This document shows, piece after piece, positions 11,101-22,079 of a DNA stretch of 64,000 nucleotides (position 1 is the stretch's first letter; the number at the start of each line of letters is the position of its first letter). The DNA is taken from the NCBI RefSeq assembly GCF_020509005.1, contig NC_063012.1, positions 1,116,001 through 1,180,000 of the forward strand, given 5' to 3'. Under the pieces are notes generated by a model. That model did no database searches. It was not told where the DNA came from and worked only from the letters and a program-made list of their open reading frames with translations. Source of the stretch: Fulvia fulva. Taxonomy: Eukaryota > Ascomycota > Dothideomycetes > Mycosphaerellales > Mycosphaerellaceae. The translations under genes and the position numbers were made by a program.

Positions 11101-13438
11101 GTACGGAAGGCTATAAGATACTCGTATCCTTCTACTATTTGTAACTTGTTAAACGTAGCGATAATATCGAGCTTAGTAAAGTACTTGGCCTTAGAGAGGC
11201 GTTCGAGCGTCTCCTAAATTAACGGTATTAGGTAGCGGTTCTTCTTTATAATAGCGTTTAAGCCTCGGTAGTCTACGTAGAAGCGTAGGCTACCGCCGGG
11301 CTTCTTAACGAATATAACGGGACTACTAGCGCTAGAACGGCTCGCTCGAATAAACCCCTTCTTTAGGTTTTCTTCGAGGTATCTCTTAAGGACAATAAGC
11401 TCTTCTCGGGATATAGAATATAGCGGTCCGAACGGTACCTCTACACCTTCTTCTAGCTTAATCTTATAGTCGTAAGAGCGATAAGGAGGCAGCTCGTCTA
11501 CGGCTTTAGTATCGAATACGTAGAGAATGTAGTGTGCCTAAGGAGGGACCTTCGTAGTAGGGTCGGTAGGTATACGCTTCTTATCGAGCTTCTCGAGGGC
11601 GATATCGATATTACGGAGGGAGGCGGCGAAGACTTAAGCTTTAGGCTACTTAGTAGTAGTAGTAAAGGTAGCGGCGTTTACCTAGAAGATCTTAGTATAC
11701 TTAGGACCGCGCTAAGGCGGCGGAGAAGGCGGAGGCGCCGGAGGAGCTTCTAGAGGGAAACTAATAGTAAGGGAAGTCTTGTCGATAATAGGCTAGTATC
11801 GTCTAAACTAGGGGAGGCCGAGGATAAACTTCTAATACGGTAGGGACGTAAGGAAGCTAGTAATCGATATACGCTTTCCTCCGAGAGTGATTAACGTATA
11901 TATAATATAAGTAATCTTACTAGTAGTAGTCTCCGTGCCGTTAAAGAGTTTAAGGGTACGAGGGTACTTTAGTTCCTAGGGTTCGAGGTTAAGAGAGGTC
12001 GCGAGTTTATAGTCTATAAAAGACTCGCCTAGTACGCTAGTGTCTATAAGAGTAAGATTGGAAGAAGAGAGTTTCTTTAAGCCGATATTTATATTTACGA
12101 CGAACGGTTTATAAGCGTAGTCCTTACCCGTCTCGTTATATAGGTCTAGCTATACTATATTGATCCTTAACTTCTTTCCTCTCTTTACTTTCGGTAAACG
12201 TTATTCTTAGTCTTTACCGCGTCGATAAGGAAGACCTAGGCTTTTCCCTACTTAGCGGAAGTAGTAGGAGTAGGCTCGATAGCGCCGATAGCGCCGCGAA
12301 CCGGGTTACGGGCGTTACGGGTAGCGAGCTACGGATAGTTAACTACGATATAGCCTAGACCGCCGTAGTAGGTATAGAGTCCGGCCTAGCGACGGCGAAG
12401 CTTCTCTTCGGGAGTAAGCTTACCGTTAACGAGGCCCTAGACTCGAGGGACGGCGGTACTAGCGCTAAGATCTATAGCATTACCTATAGAGACGGGAGGG
12501 AGAGCCGTAGGAGCGGCGGCGCCTAGTAGAGTAGCGAAGTAGCTTCCGGGACTACGAGGCTAACGACCTTAAGAACGGGAAGCGAGGAGAGAGGCGGTAT
12601 ATTTTATATTAGAGTCGAGGCGCTAGTAGGTCTCGACGAGCTTACGGAAGCTTATAGTACCGACGTCCTAATCCTCGAGGGCTCGAAGAAGCTCTACTAA
12701 TAAGCTACGGTGGAGAGTGCTCTTCTTAGTCTCTTAGTTATAGCCGGTAAACCCGATGTCGCGGTTAAAGGCCGCGAGGTACTCGGCGAAGCTCTTGTTC
12801 TTCTAGAGGAGGTTATAGATAGCGTTCTAGGCGGTAGCTCTACGGTCTAGATCACTAAAGGTAGTACGGAGGTCCTATATTAAGGTAAGGACGTCCGGGT
12901 AGCCGATAGTCTACGTACCGTTATCGATATAGTATTATACCTAAGCCGCGGCGTCTCCCTAAAGGAGGGAGAAGACGTACGTAACCTTATCCTTCTCTTA
13001 CGGAAAGTGGTCGGTATTGGCTAATAGCTTAATAGTGAGCTATGTCTTAAATGCCTCGAACTTGCTCTTATTACCGTCGAACTCGTCTAGGTTATTAACC
13101 TTCTTAGAGAAGTACTAGCGGCGGTTATCGTCGGCGTACGGTACGAGGTTCTAGAAGGTGTTTATAATACCTTAAAGGTATATTACTTAGTTGTTTACTT
13201 GCTCGACCTACTAGGCGGTCTCGCGGAAAGAGGAGACGGTACGGTTAATAAGAGCGTAGGCGGTATCGGGGTTAGCGTTTACCTAGGTACCGAAGGTAGC
13301 GGCGTTCGAGAAGGAGATATTAGCCTACTTACTAAAGTGGAATAGGGTATCTTAGTTATCGAGGTTAATACCTTCATCGGTAGCGTAGTTACCTATAAGG
13401 ATAACTCGAGTAGTTAATAGTTTATTAGTCTTTCGTAA
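8188..13438 (-). pseudogene. Gypsy-1 gag-pol, broken by RIP stop codons
   Basis: On the minus strand, with in-frame TAG/TAA at former CAG, CAA or TGG codons. A zinc knuckle is visible at about 12,350-12,400 (originally C-x2-C-x4-H-x4-C; several Cys and His codons are now Tyr). A protease-like LIDTSVLGESFIDYKL is at about 12,010-12,060. The RT catalytic motif YIDDILVYS is at about 10,960-10,990, followed by LDIDKYEFKK. An integrase start ITIDFITDLPYGKTF lies at about 9,410-9,460. The longest surviving open stretch is 70 codons (10037-9825). No intact protein can be made. Confidence 0.9.
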
Positions 13439-13957
13439 TATTAGGGCGAGAGCCTAGCCTATAAGATATAAGAGTAAAGGCGAGAATATAGGTACGAAGT
13501 ATAGATACAAAGGGTATAGTATAATTACTATACAAAACGAAAGACGAAGAAAGTAAGAGAGGCCTAGGGAAGGCCGGATACTTATACGCGACCCTCGCGA
13601 GTACGTGTCCCCGTATTAATAGGGCTAACCTATACGAAGCCGCGCTTAGTAGCTTTACTTAAAACCTTATTCTAACCTGCCCTACGTTCCGAGTCTTCTA
13701 CGTGCTTCTTCTAGGGTCTAGCGTAGTCGCGGGTGCTCGCGGGAGTTCCGTAAGTTATATAGCTACGAGCCGAAGTGAATCTGTTAAGGTTTAGTAGAGT
13801 AGTAAATTTAGAGGGCTAGGTCCCGTAGTAAATGTTACGGGGTATATAATTCTTAGCGCTTATATACTAAGCTAGACTTTCACTTCTTAACGACTTCTAA
13901 GCACTCTAAGGCTCTTCTGTCCCTACCTTCTATATAATCTATAGGGAGACTATAATA
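13439..13957 (-). repeat. Gypsy-1 right LTR (5' LTR in element orientation)
   Basis: 519 bp, partner of 7669-8187, directly followed by the second GATAC copy. Both LTRs carry independent RIP-type changes; for example one reads TAGTGAATATTACGG and the other TAGTAAATGTTACGG. Confidence 0.93.
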
Positions 13958-14184
13958 GATACGTATATCGGTTAATAGAGAGTACTAAAGGGCTTAGGCC
14001 TATAGAGGTAGATATTAGCTTAAGGAGTAAATAGGGAGGGAGGGAGAGCGTAGAGGGAAGCTTTTACTCCGGGCTAACCTCTTAAAACGAGGCTATACGG
14101 TAGTACTAGATAAGTAGGAAAGCGCGGTTAAGACTTATTACCTTATCTCGTAGCTAGCTTACTAAATACGATTCCTTCCTTACC

Positions 14185-15800
14185 TAGACATCTCCGGAGT
14201 ATTTAATAACGTCTCCTACGAAAGACTCCTCTATATACTCCGATAGAAGGGAGTCCCCGTATAGGCTACGAAATTTATATACTCCTTCCTTAAAGAGAGG
14301 ACTACGAGAATAGTCCTTAGGAGGTATAAATCCGATAGGATATACGTAGAGACCGGAATCCCCTAAGGATCTACGCTATCCCCGATCCTATTCCTAATCT
14401 TTATAGCCGACCTTATCCCCTTACTTACGTCCCCTTAGACTTTAGCGTTAGGCTTCGTAGACGATATAAATATCCTAGCCTAGTCCGCGATAACGGAGGA
14501 AAACTATAGACTACTTACGGAGAGATATAGAGTATACGAGGACTAGGCTAGACGCTACGGCGTCCGTTTTACCCTAGAGAAATACTAGCTAATCTACTTT
14601 AGTAAAGCGAGGACCTACTATAATATATAGGCAACTATAATAATCTAGGGATACGAGACGAAGCCCTCCCCCGAACTCCGAGTACTAGGAATCTAGCTAG
14701 ACCTAAAGCTAAGCTAGAACCTATAGATTAAGAAGGCCTAGAATAGAGTACAAGTAAACGAGGAATTAATAACACGTCTTACTAAGTCAACGTAGGGGGC
14801 GACCTTCGATAAAGCAAGAATAATATATAAAGTAATCGTTTAACTAGCGATACTTTACGGGGTATAAATCTAGGGCACGGGGGAGTCGATAAGCTAGTAC
14901 CGCGACGGATCGAATAGCCTCTTAATCGAATCTAAGTAGGTAACTTAAGAAGAATTCTCGGAGCGTATAAGACTATACCGACGAGAGTAGCCGAGATAGA
15001 GACCGGGATACTACCTATCCGTTACTATATCTAAGGGATAAGGATCTAATATACGGCGAAGACGATAGGGTACCTAGTATAGTAAACTATCTACGATAAG
15101 ATAGTACAAATCGTATAGAGATATAGCCGGCTATATATAGGACCGTACGTAAGGAGGTATTAGAAGCGGGACGACTTACGGGATTTTAGGAAAATATAAG
15201 GAACGCCGGAGTAGCTAGCGAGGGAGGAGGAGGGACGAAGAACCCGGGAAAGGAAGGGGAATAAGGGAAAGCCCTAGAGCCTCGTAGAGTAGGTAGCCGG
15301 CTACCTATAGGAATAGGAATAGAATAGTAACCCGCTAGCGAAAATAGGCCCCCTAGCTCTACGAACCTTCTAGAGACATAACTACCTCCTATACCGCGAC
15401 CTTATAAGGGCAGAAACAAGCGTAATAATCTAAATCCGGTCCGAATATATCGGGCTTCGGGCTTACTTGTATAGGAGGAACGTCCTAGACATAGATAACC
15501 TAGCGTACGAGTATAGCTACCCGTCGTAGAACCCGGAATATATAGTCGAACGGTGCCTATAGTAGGTAGAAGGGCGGAGTATATAGAGAGCGAGAGCAGC
15601 TAGACGCGACTACTAGTCGATCGTTACGAATAAGAGCGACGTATAGAGGATAGTACGTTCGGTCCTTAGATAAGGATACCTTACCTAGTTTAAACTAGCT
15701 AACGAGACGGAGGAGTAGATAGAGAAGAGGAGGGAGACTAAGGGGATGTAGACAAGGTAGTTATTAGGGTAGGCCTATTATACTAGTATACCCTCTATAA
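14185..15800 (+). pseudogene. LINE-A reverse transcriptase C-terminal half (5'-truncated)
   Basis: Starts inside the RT domain at LDISGVFNNVSYERLLYILR. It continues through VETGIP-stop-GSTLSPILFL (former Q), the catalytic GFVDDINILA at about 14,453-14,485, the RVLGI-LDLKLS thumb region, and a C-terminal region similar to other fungal LINEs. Stops come mostly from TGG and CAG codons. Everything upstream of LDISG is absent because the W module is joined there. This subfamily is related to, but distinct from, LINE-B, -C and -D. Confidence 0.82.
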
Positions 15801-15989
15801 GGAAAGTAGGAAGGCAAATAACGGACAATAGTAGTATAGGAGAGGAGAGGGGTTTTTACCGCGAGCGGTTTCCCCTTCGAAAGACAGAAGTACGTAGAAT
15901 AGCTATATAGGCTAGGAGGCACTATAATAGCTTAATAAATAATATATATATATACTATAACGACTATAATAACTATAAGCTACTAACTA

Positions 15990-17390
15990 GAAGAACTAGT
16001 ATACGAAACACGGTATAGATACGGTAGAATATACCGCGATTATATACGAAATTATAGCTACCCTCGTAAGCGCTAATCTACCCTACGAACGCGCGATCCG
16101 TAGCCTCCTCGAGAGCTTAGCTAAAGCGATCTAGGAGCTACTACGGGCGACGAAGGCGCTAGCGCTAGTAAAGGAAGTGACGAACGCGGACCTCCTACGG
16201 GAGATCTAGGCGCTAGGAAGAGCTAGGCCGGCGATATATACCTAAGCGGCTATAGTAGCCGTAGAGTGACTAACGTACCGCGTTAGGCTAGTTTAGCGCG
16301 AGGTCACGATATATATAGACAATCCTAAAGAAAGAGAGCGGGTAGCGGTACTATTATACTAACGCCTCGTAGAGTAGGCGCGCTAGGCTAGTAAATAAGA
16401 CATTATTATAGCCTAGAAGCTAAAGAGTAGAGACGTACGATATACGCTCGTAACTATAGCGGGGAGACCGACGCTACTATAGAGCGTAGCCTAGGCGGTC
16501 GAGGTACTAAACGCGAAGAGCGTAGCGCCGGTCGTGCTAGTATACTAGGCCCTTATATACGGTGTCCGAGTTAATACCTTCCTAGTAGAGACTAGCCCGG
16601 TAGCGATAGGAGAGGCTATCGTAAAGGATAACTAGGCTACTATCCTAGGCCTCGTTATTACCCGGGCGTACTAGCTAAAGAAGCCGGAACGAATAGAGCG
16701 GAAATACTCGTCGCTCGTACTCCCGTTTAAGTATAATAGTTAGAGGATCTAGGCTATAGAAAAGGGACTAGTCCTAGCCTACTCGTACTACTACGTTAAA
16801 AAGTACGACTATACCTATATAGTAACCTAGTACTTCCGGTACTAGGGATTCGGGTATACTATAAAGTATTATCGGTAGGAGACCTACTACGGCTACTACG
16901 TAAAGGTATATAATACCCGTAAATACCCCTAATCTAAGATAAGTAAGTACGCTAACTACGGCGGGGACTATAAGGCGTAGATAGGCGGATATAGAGTAAA
17001 GAGGTAGATAGCGGAATAGGCGGTAGGAGCGCGCCTAGGTATACGCTAGGAAAGAGGAGGAATAGCGATAGCGATAGTACTATACCGTCTAAGAGTCGAC
17101 GCCGACGGCTTCTAGCCGGTTATATATAGGAGTAAGAAGAGGCGGCCGAATATCGATAGACGCTTAATATACGGAGCGGGTCGACTAGCGCTTACCGACC
17201 CCCGGGCCTAGGGCCTCGGCTAGACGCGCCTCGATACGACGATATTCCGCCCTTACGGAGGTAGCGCGCCCTTACCGGTAGCTACGCTAGCGACGCCGGC
17301 CCCGCGATAGGATAGCGAAGGCGAGGGCGAGGGCGACGAGGACGATAATATAGTAGTAAACCTACGGAGGTAGAATAGGAAACTATAGCT
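15990..17390 (+). pseudogene. LINE-E ORF1 (gag-like, CCHC knuckles), RIP-broken
   Basis: Readable plus-strand protein with many TAG/TAA at former Q/W codons: LLRATKALALVKEVTNADLL near 16,140-16,200, then a middle domain (TILGLVITRAY near 16,640). A zinc-knuckle cluster lies at about 16,825-16,990; its cysteines and histidines are now largely Tyr codons (TGC and CAC to TAC). It ends in an acidic low-complexity tail (DSEGEGEGDEDDN). The role is inferred: ORF1 proteins of this kind bind LINE RNA. Confidence 0.78.
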
Positions 17391-17778
17391 AATATAATAG
17401 TCTAACTATATATAGTACGCTTACCTAGCTAACTATTGTATAGTATAACGCTAATAAGAGTAAGGACAAGGCCTAGAAGCTACTCCTTAGCCTACTATAC
17501 CCTAGCCGGTACTATATAGATAGATAGATTATTCATTTGCCTATTTTAGTGCCTCTTGGCCTATATAGGTCTCTCGCTATAGAGTATATTTATATAGGTA
17601 GGAAACCCGAGTAACGGGTAAAAACCTCCTCTCCCTCTCCTTAGATTTGTCCTCCTCTTGTTCTTCCCGTTTTCCTCCCTTTAGGGTGCGCTAGTGTCAT
17701 GGTTATTACCCTGTGACTACCTTGCCCGCGGCCCTAGTTCTGTCCTCCTCTTTATTCCCTGTTCCTCTATCCTCCTCC

Positions 17779-19434
17779 TTATCTCCTCCTCCTTATCTCC
17801 TCCTCCTTTTTCTCTTCCTCCCTCTTCTCAATCCATCTCTCTGTTTCCACTGCAAGAGAGAACTGTTCAAGGTAGTTCTCCGACAGGATCCACCTTGTTA
17901 CCCTTTGTATGTCTCGTTTGTTCTTGATAATGGCTTGGTACTTCCTATCTCTTGCCTTTGCTCTCCATAGACTCCTCCCTCTGACCCACTCCTTACAGAC
18001 TAGGACCATGTGCTCCGGGTTCTGGGACAGGTAGCCACATAGGCAGCTCTTGGATTCATGTCCTCGGACTCTTCTTTGATGCAAGTATGCCCTAAGCCCA
18101 ATGTGCTCAGAACGGATCTGGATGGCTATACTTGCTTCTGCCCTCTTCAGGTCCTTGTAGATGTGGTAGTTGTACCTTCCAAATGTTCTTGCTGCTAGTG
18201 GGGCCCCTGGTCTTACGTGCTGTTGGCTCCAGTTTTTTTCCCAGAGGTATCCTGCAATTTGCTCAGCTTGGCTTTGTTTCTTCTTGTCTTTGTCTCTTGA
18301 GCTGGCTTGGCCTCTGTGGGCCTCCCCTTGTTCAAGGGCTGCCGTGATCTCTTGAAATGTTGCAAGGTCTCTTTCCTTTTGTGGGATCATGTGTGGCCTG
18401 TTGGGTCTCCTCTTCCTTGTACATTGGGTTCTGATCTTCAGTGTGGCTGCTTGGATGGCTCCCTGTACTTGGTATGCAGATGTCCTGCCTGCATATTGGC
18501 TCCTTAGGCCTTAGAGGTATTCTTTGATAGGAGCAGTTCCTGACTCCATTTCCAATGTCTTGTAGGGAGTTGACTTGTAGGCCCCAAGTACTCTCTTCAG
18601 GCAGGCTGCTTGGGCTCTGTTAAGGGGTTCCTCAATCCTCTTTGGGGTGTGCTTTGCTGCTGCCCAGACTGCTGCTCTATACATCATTGCAGGTTTGACA
18701 ATAGCCTTGTACATGATCCTTGCCTTAGAGAAGGTTGCGCCCTATGTGGAGGCTGTAAGCCTTTCTATAGACTGTCTGTTTGTGTCTGCTCTTGCCTGAG
18801 CCTTCTTCACCTGTGGACCCTAGCTAAGCTTTGGGTCCAGCCATATCCCTAGGACCCTGAGTTCCTGTGTAGGGTGAGTTTCAAAGCCCTGGATCTGTAC
18901 TGTTGCCTGCAAATTGTGTTTTGTCTTTGCCCTGCTGAAGTGGATAAGCTGGTACTTGTCTGGTGCAAATTTTGCCCCGTGTTCCCTTGCCCATTTCTCG
19001 CACTGTTTATGTCTTTCCTCGATGAGGTTGCAGTTGTGTTCTGTGGAGTCTGACCATGCTAGGATGTTTGTGTCATCTACAAGTCCTGATGCTGTAGTGT
19101 TTGTTGTCTCCAGGAGTGGCATTAGGTCTCCCACAAAGAGGAGGAAGAGGATTGGCGAGAGTGTGGATCCTTGTAGGATCCCTGTGCGTGCTATTGGTGT
19201 CTGTGGGGCCTTATAGGTTCTAAGGAGGATTTGGGTTGTTCTGTTTTGGAGGAATGATTGCACAAATGTGACGATCTATGTTAGGATAGGCTTCTGTCTT
19301 AGGATGTGGATGAGCCTAGTGTAGGAGACGTTGTCGGGCTCCTAATATGTCAAGTGAGAGCAGTGATGCTACTCTATTGTTGCTATAGTGCCAGATGTGT
19401 CTGATCTGTTCTATAATTAGCTCCACTGCTATAA
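17779..19434 (-). pseudogene. LINE-B RT C-terminal half and zinc-finger tail
   Basis: Begins at the W join with LIAVELIIEQIRHIW-like sequence. It includes QSFLQNRTTQILLRTYK, GSTLSPILFLLFVGDL, the catalytic LVDDTNILAWSDS and LGIWLDPKLS (19263-18820), then the AAVWAAAKHTPKRIEEPLNR region (18714-18511). A 203-residue open C-terminus (18390-17779) carries a CxCGYLSQNPEHMVLVCKEW zinc finger and ends RRRR. Only a few RIP-type stops separate these pieces, so it is much less mutated than its W partner. Confidence 0.87.
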
Positions 19435-20509
19435 GGCAAGGAAGGAATCGTATTTAGTAAGCTAGCTACGAGATAAGGTAACAAGTCTTAACCGCGCTTT
19501 CCTACTTATCTAGTACTACCGTATAGCCTCGTTTCGAGAGGTTAGCCCGGAGCAAAAGCTTCCCTCTACGCCCTCCCTCCCTATTTGCTCCTTAAGCCAA
19601 TATCTACCTCTATAGGCCTAAGGCCTTTAGTACTCTCTATTGACCGATATACGTATCCGTCCTCTCGGGCTATATAGATAGTATTAGCCGTCGCTACTAG
19701 TATATACTACGCCCTAGGTTTTAACGCCCTTTACGTTACCGTAGCCTATCTCTAGAAAGCGGCCGTCTATACCTCGTAGGTTTGCTCGGGGCACATACTA
19801 CGCCGGGTAGCGTACTCCTTACGTTTCTACCTACTAACTAATATAAAGTTCCTTATTACCCTACCCTCGATCCTCTCTAATTATAGAACTAATCTACTTG
19901 TATTATACGTCTTTTCCCCGTCCTAATAGCCGTCTTTTCCTTACTTAGGCTATCGTCTTTTCCTCGTCGTGATCTACTATATTAGACTAGGTACGTTATA
20001 TAGCGGGATAGGTAGTACCTTAGGTAAAACCCTCGTTCCTATACCGGGTGTTTAATAGGCCCTTATAGGCTTCGTTACGTGTCTACCTACCTACCGTATT
20101 GCCCGCTAGTATTTACTAGATTGTTTCGTAGTCTACTCGACGCCGTCGTATAGTCCGCTTAGTTGTTATTCTATAGTCCGCTCGTCTAATGTTCGTCGCT
20201 TAGCCCGCTCGGTTTACGGTCTCCGGAGGTAAAAATTCTATACTTATACTAGAGGTGTCCTATCGAGCGTATAGGCTACGGTTCCGCGCCCTTCTTATAA
20301 AAGAAGAGGGACTCGCTCCCGACACGAGTATACGCTCGTCGGATAGTTTTTATACCCGTTTTACTAGTAGTCCTCTATTCGCCGCGGCTTCGTCTACGTT
20401 ACGCGCCCGTCGCGCCTACGACGCTCTAGCGTAAGAATACTTAGCTCTCTCGTAGTAAGACGAGAGGTTCGTAGCCGATACTACGTATAGATAATTCTCG
20501 TCGTCGACC
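19435..20509 (-). repeat. W module copy B (full length)
   Basis: About 1,075 bp. On the minus strand it starts GGTCGACGACGAGAAT and ends ATTCCTTCCTTGCC. It is nearly collinear with W-C and W-D but with more TA where they keep CA or TG. No ORF of note. Confidence 0.9.
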
Positions 20510-21905
20510 GCCGGTACTATATAGTCGCTATCTAAGAGTAGTAGATAAGCTAGAAGACGATACTCGTAGACCCGAGATACTACCTTATAGTGCCCTAAGG
20601 TAACTAGCTAGTAGCGCGGGTCTACTTCTACGTAAGTAAAGAAATCGCGATAATAACGTAGACGACCTATAGCTACTCTAGCGATATAGCCTCTCTACGG
20701 CTACGCCTTACCGACGGTAAGATAGTAGCTATCTATAACGACTATAACCCGTACTTAGTACCGGGCTCGATAGAAGACAATAGCTAGTCGGCTACCCTCT
20801 ACTAGTTCTAAGAAGCTCTCTTAGAGGAAGCTAATATATATATCCTAGTCGGCGATCTTAACCTCTACTACCTAAGATAGGGAGGCGATAGCGTACTCTC
20901 GGCCTATAGCGCCGTAGACGCGCTTATCGGTCTAGTAGAGGTATCTAGCCTTAGCCTAGTACTACCCGTAGGTACGGCTACGTATTAGTAGAAAAATACG
21001 ACCTAGACGATTAACCTAACCTTCGTAATATAGTAGATAGCCTAGCGGAGTATCTTCTACGATACGGATCTAGAACTCGATACTAGCTATCTAGACTACC
21101 TAGCTATCCGTACGACGTTCGACGTAATATATCTATAGGCGCTACTAGCCCTAGAACTACGGCCTTAGTAGAAGAGAGCGGACTAGAAGGAGATTAATAA
21201 GGTACTATAAGAACGAATAACGGCCCTCGTACCGCCGGTACCCCTCTACTTAGAGGGGGAAATCGACGCGGCGGTAAGGAGTCTATAATAGTATATAGTA
21301 GGAGTAATCCGGGATAAGACTCCCTATACCCGACCCTCGAAGTACGCGTCGCTAGCCTAGTCGTAGGAATACGTAGACGTAGTCCGTATAACGGTAGCGG
21401 CGCGGCGCTAGTAGAACGAGATAAAATAGGACGCTATATACGCCCGATACCGCCGACTAGATAATAAGAAGGGTAGGATTATTAGGCGCTAGGGTAATAT
21501 TACGTAGTGTCACGCCGTCCGCGAAGTTATAGGAGACCGAAGTAAGGTCTAGAAGCTCGCTAAGTAAGCGCGTACGAGGAAGCTAGAGACGCCGCTACTA
21601 CTACTATAGTTCTATTACCGTACCGGCGTATATTTACTTAAACCCGCGGGTACGTACCTAGACCTCGCGCCCGCTAACTAATCCGACTAGCGGCTTAGCG
21701 CCCGTATATAACTCTCGCGCCCTCCGCGCCTCCCTTAGATAGAATATCTATTCGACTTATACCTTACCCGACTACGTACTTATACCTACTTATAATACTT
21801 CGAATAGATTATTACTAACGTATAGAGAGACACGAGAAGCTATATCCGGGAGATTATAGAGAAACCGCGATAGTATACGAGGAAGTACTAAGATTAGGTA
21901 TCGTA

Positions 21906-22063
21906 TATTACGGCCCTAGGCCTAGTAAATAGTCAGCTAGTATGTGGGTCACGTGACCGCGCGTCACTAGCGCGTCTCGGCTATATATAACCTCGGCGTA
22001 CCTCGCGCTCCTCTTTCCTACGTACCTAGCTACTTTGTATTAATACGATTATAAACCGTTATA
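21906..22063 (+). repeat. Gypsy-2 5' LTR
   Basis: 158 bp from TATTACGGCCC to AACCGTTATA. Contains the 12-bp palindrome GGTCACGTGACC (21947-21958), a TATATATAA box (21983-21990) and CCTCGCGCTCCTCTTTC (22001-22017). The last is also present in the Gypsy-5 LTR at similar spacing from its TATA. Confidence 0.94.
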
Positions 22064-22079
22064 CTTAGCTAGGTCTCTA

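Larger units (their letters stand above)
7669..13957 (-). mobile_element. Gypsy-1: complete Ty3/Gypsy LTR retrotransposon, RIP-inactivated
   Basis: 6,289 bp bounded by two 519-bp LTRs and a 5-bp target-site duplication GATAC (7664-7668 and 13958-13962). The coding strand is minus. The order on that strand is gag with a zinc knuckle, protease, RT, RNase H, integrase, then the 3' LTR at the left. The element lies inside the W module of chimera A. The first TG of each LTR is now TA, as expected from RIP. Confidence 0.94.
7415..14184 (+). repeat. W module copy A (3' portion only, interrupted)
   Basis: Aligned by eye to W-D (55,730-56,197): both run from TTAGTTCTATAATCGGGG through CGGCCGCTTTCTAGAGATAG and GAGCAAAC-type blocks to ATTCCTTCCTTACC. 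Gypsy-1 interrupts it at a GATAC site. The uninterrupted W-D has ACGGATACGTATATCGG at the same place, which confirms the insertion point. Heavily RIP-mutated. Confidence 0.85.
7415..15955 (+). mobile_element. Chimera A: W module 3' part fused to a LINE RT fragment, split by Gypsy-1
   Basis: The left part (7415-7668) and the part right of Gypsy-1 (13958-14184) together match the 3' 480 bp of W modules B, C and D. Without a gap the sequence then enters a LINE reverse transcriptase at the LDISG motif (14185 onward) and runs to a 3' UTR and a (TA)-rich tail at about 15,940-15,955. The W end at the join is ATTCCTTCCTTACC, the same terminus as in the other copies with a G-to-A RIP change. I could not identify a target-site duplication for this unit, and its 5' half is missing or different. 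Confidence 0.75.
17520..20509 (-). mobile_element. Chimera B: W module fused to a truncated LINE, with target-site duplication
   Basis: On the minus strand: W (20509-19435), then the LINE from the middle of the RT domain to its 3' UTR and a (TATC)n tail (at 17,518-17,530). The whole unit is flanked by one 15-bp duplication GCCGGTACTATATAG (17505-17519 and 20510-20524), so W and LINE were inserted together. The LINE part keeps many CpA/TpG whereas the W part is strongly RIP-mutated. Confidence 0.9.
15956..21905 (+). mobile_element. LINE-E: non-LTR retrotransposon of a separate family, split by chimera B
   Basis: ORF1-like and endonuclease-like regions follow each other on the plus strand in the order usual for fungal LINEs. 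It is interrupted at 17,505-17,524 by chimera B, whose target-site duplication GCCGGTACTATATAG identifies the break. Its RT domain is not found; the right boundary is where Gypsy-2 enters (TCGTA). Exact ends are uncertain. Confidence 0.75.
17391..21905 (+). pseudogene. LINE-E ORF2 endonuclease region, split by chimera B
   Basis: The N-terminal strand NANKSKDKA lies at about 17,450 before the insertion. After it (20,525 on) come VSKEIAITT, ILVGDLNLYYLR (the GDFN-H motif of exonuclease-endonuclease-phosphatase enzymes, His now Tyr) at about 20,845-20,880, and VGTATY..KNTT with TINLTF near 21,000. The linker to the RT follows, but no RT catalytic motif is reached before Gypsy-2. Stops are RIP-type. 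Confidence 0.78.

Noticed and set aside
7415..15955. Target-site duplication for chimera A
   Set aside because: A faint similarity between about 7,310 (CTATAATAGT) and the 3' flank at about 15,965 (CTATAATAAC) is too short and too common in this TA-rich DNA.
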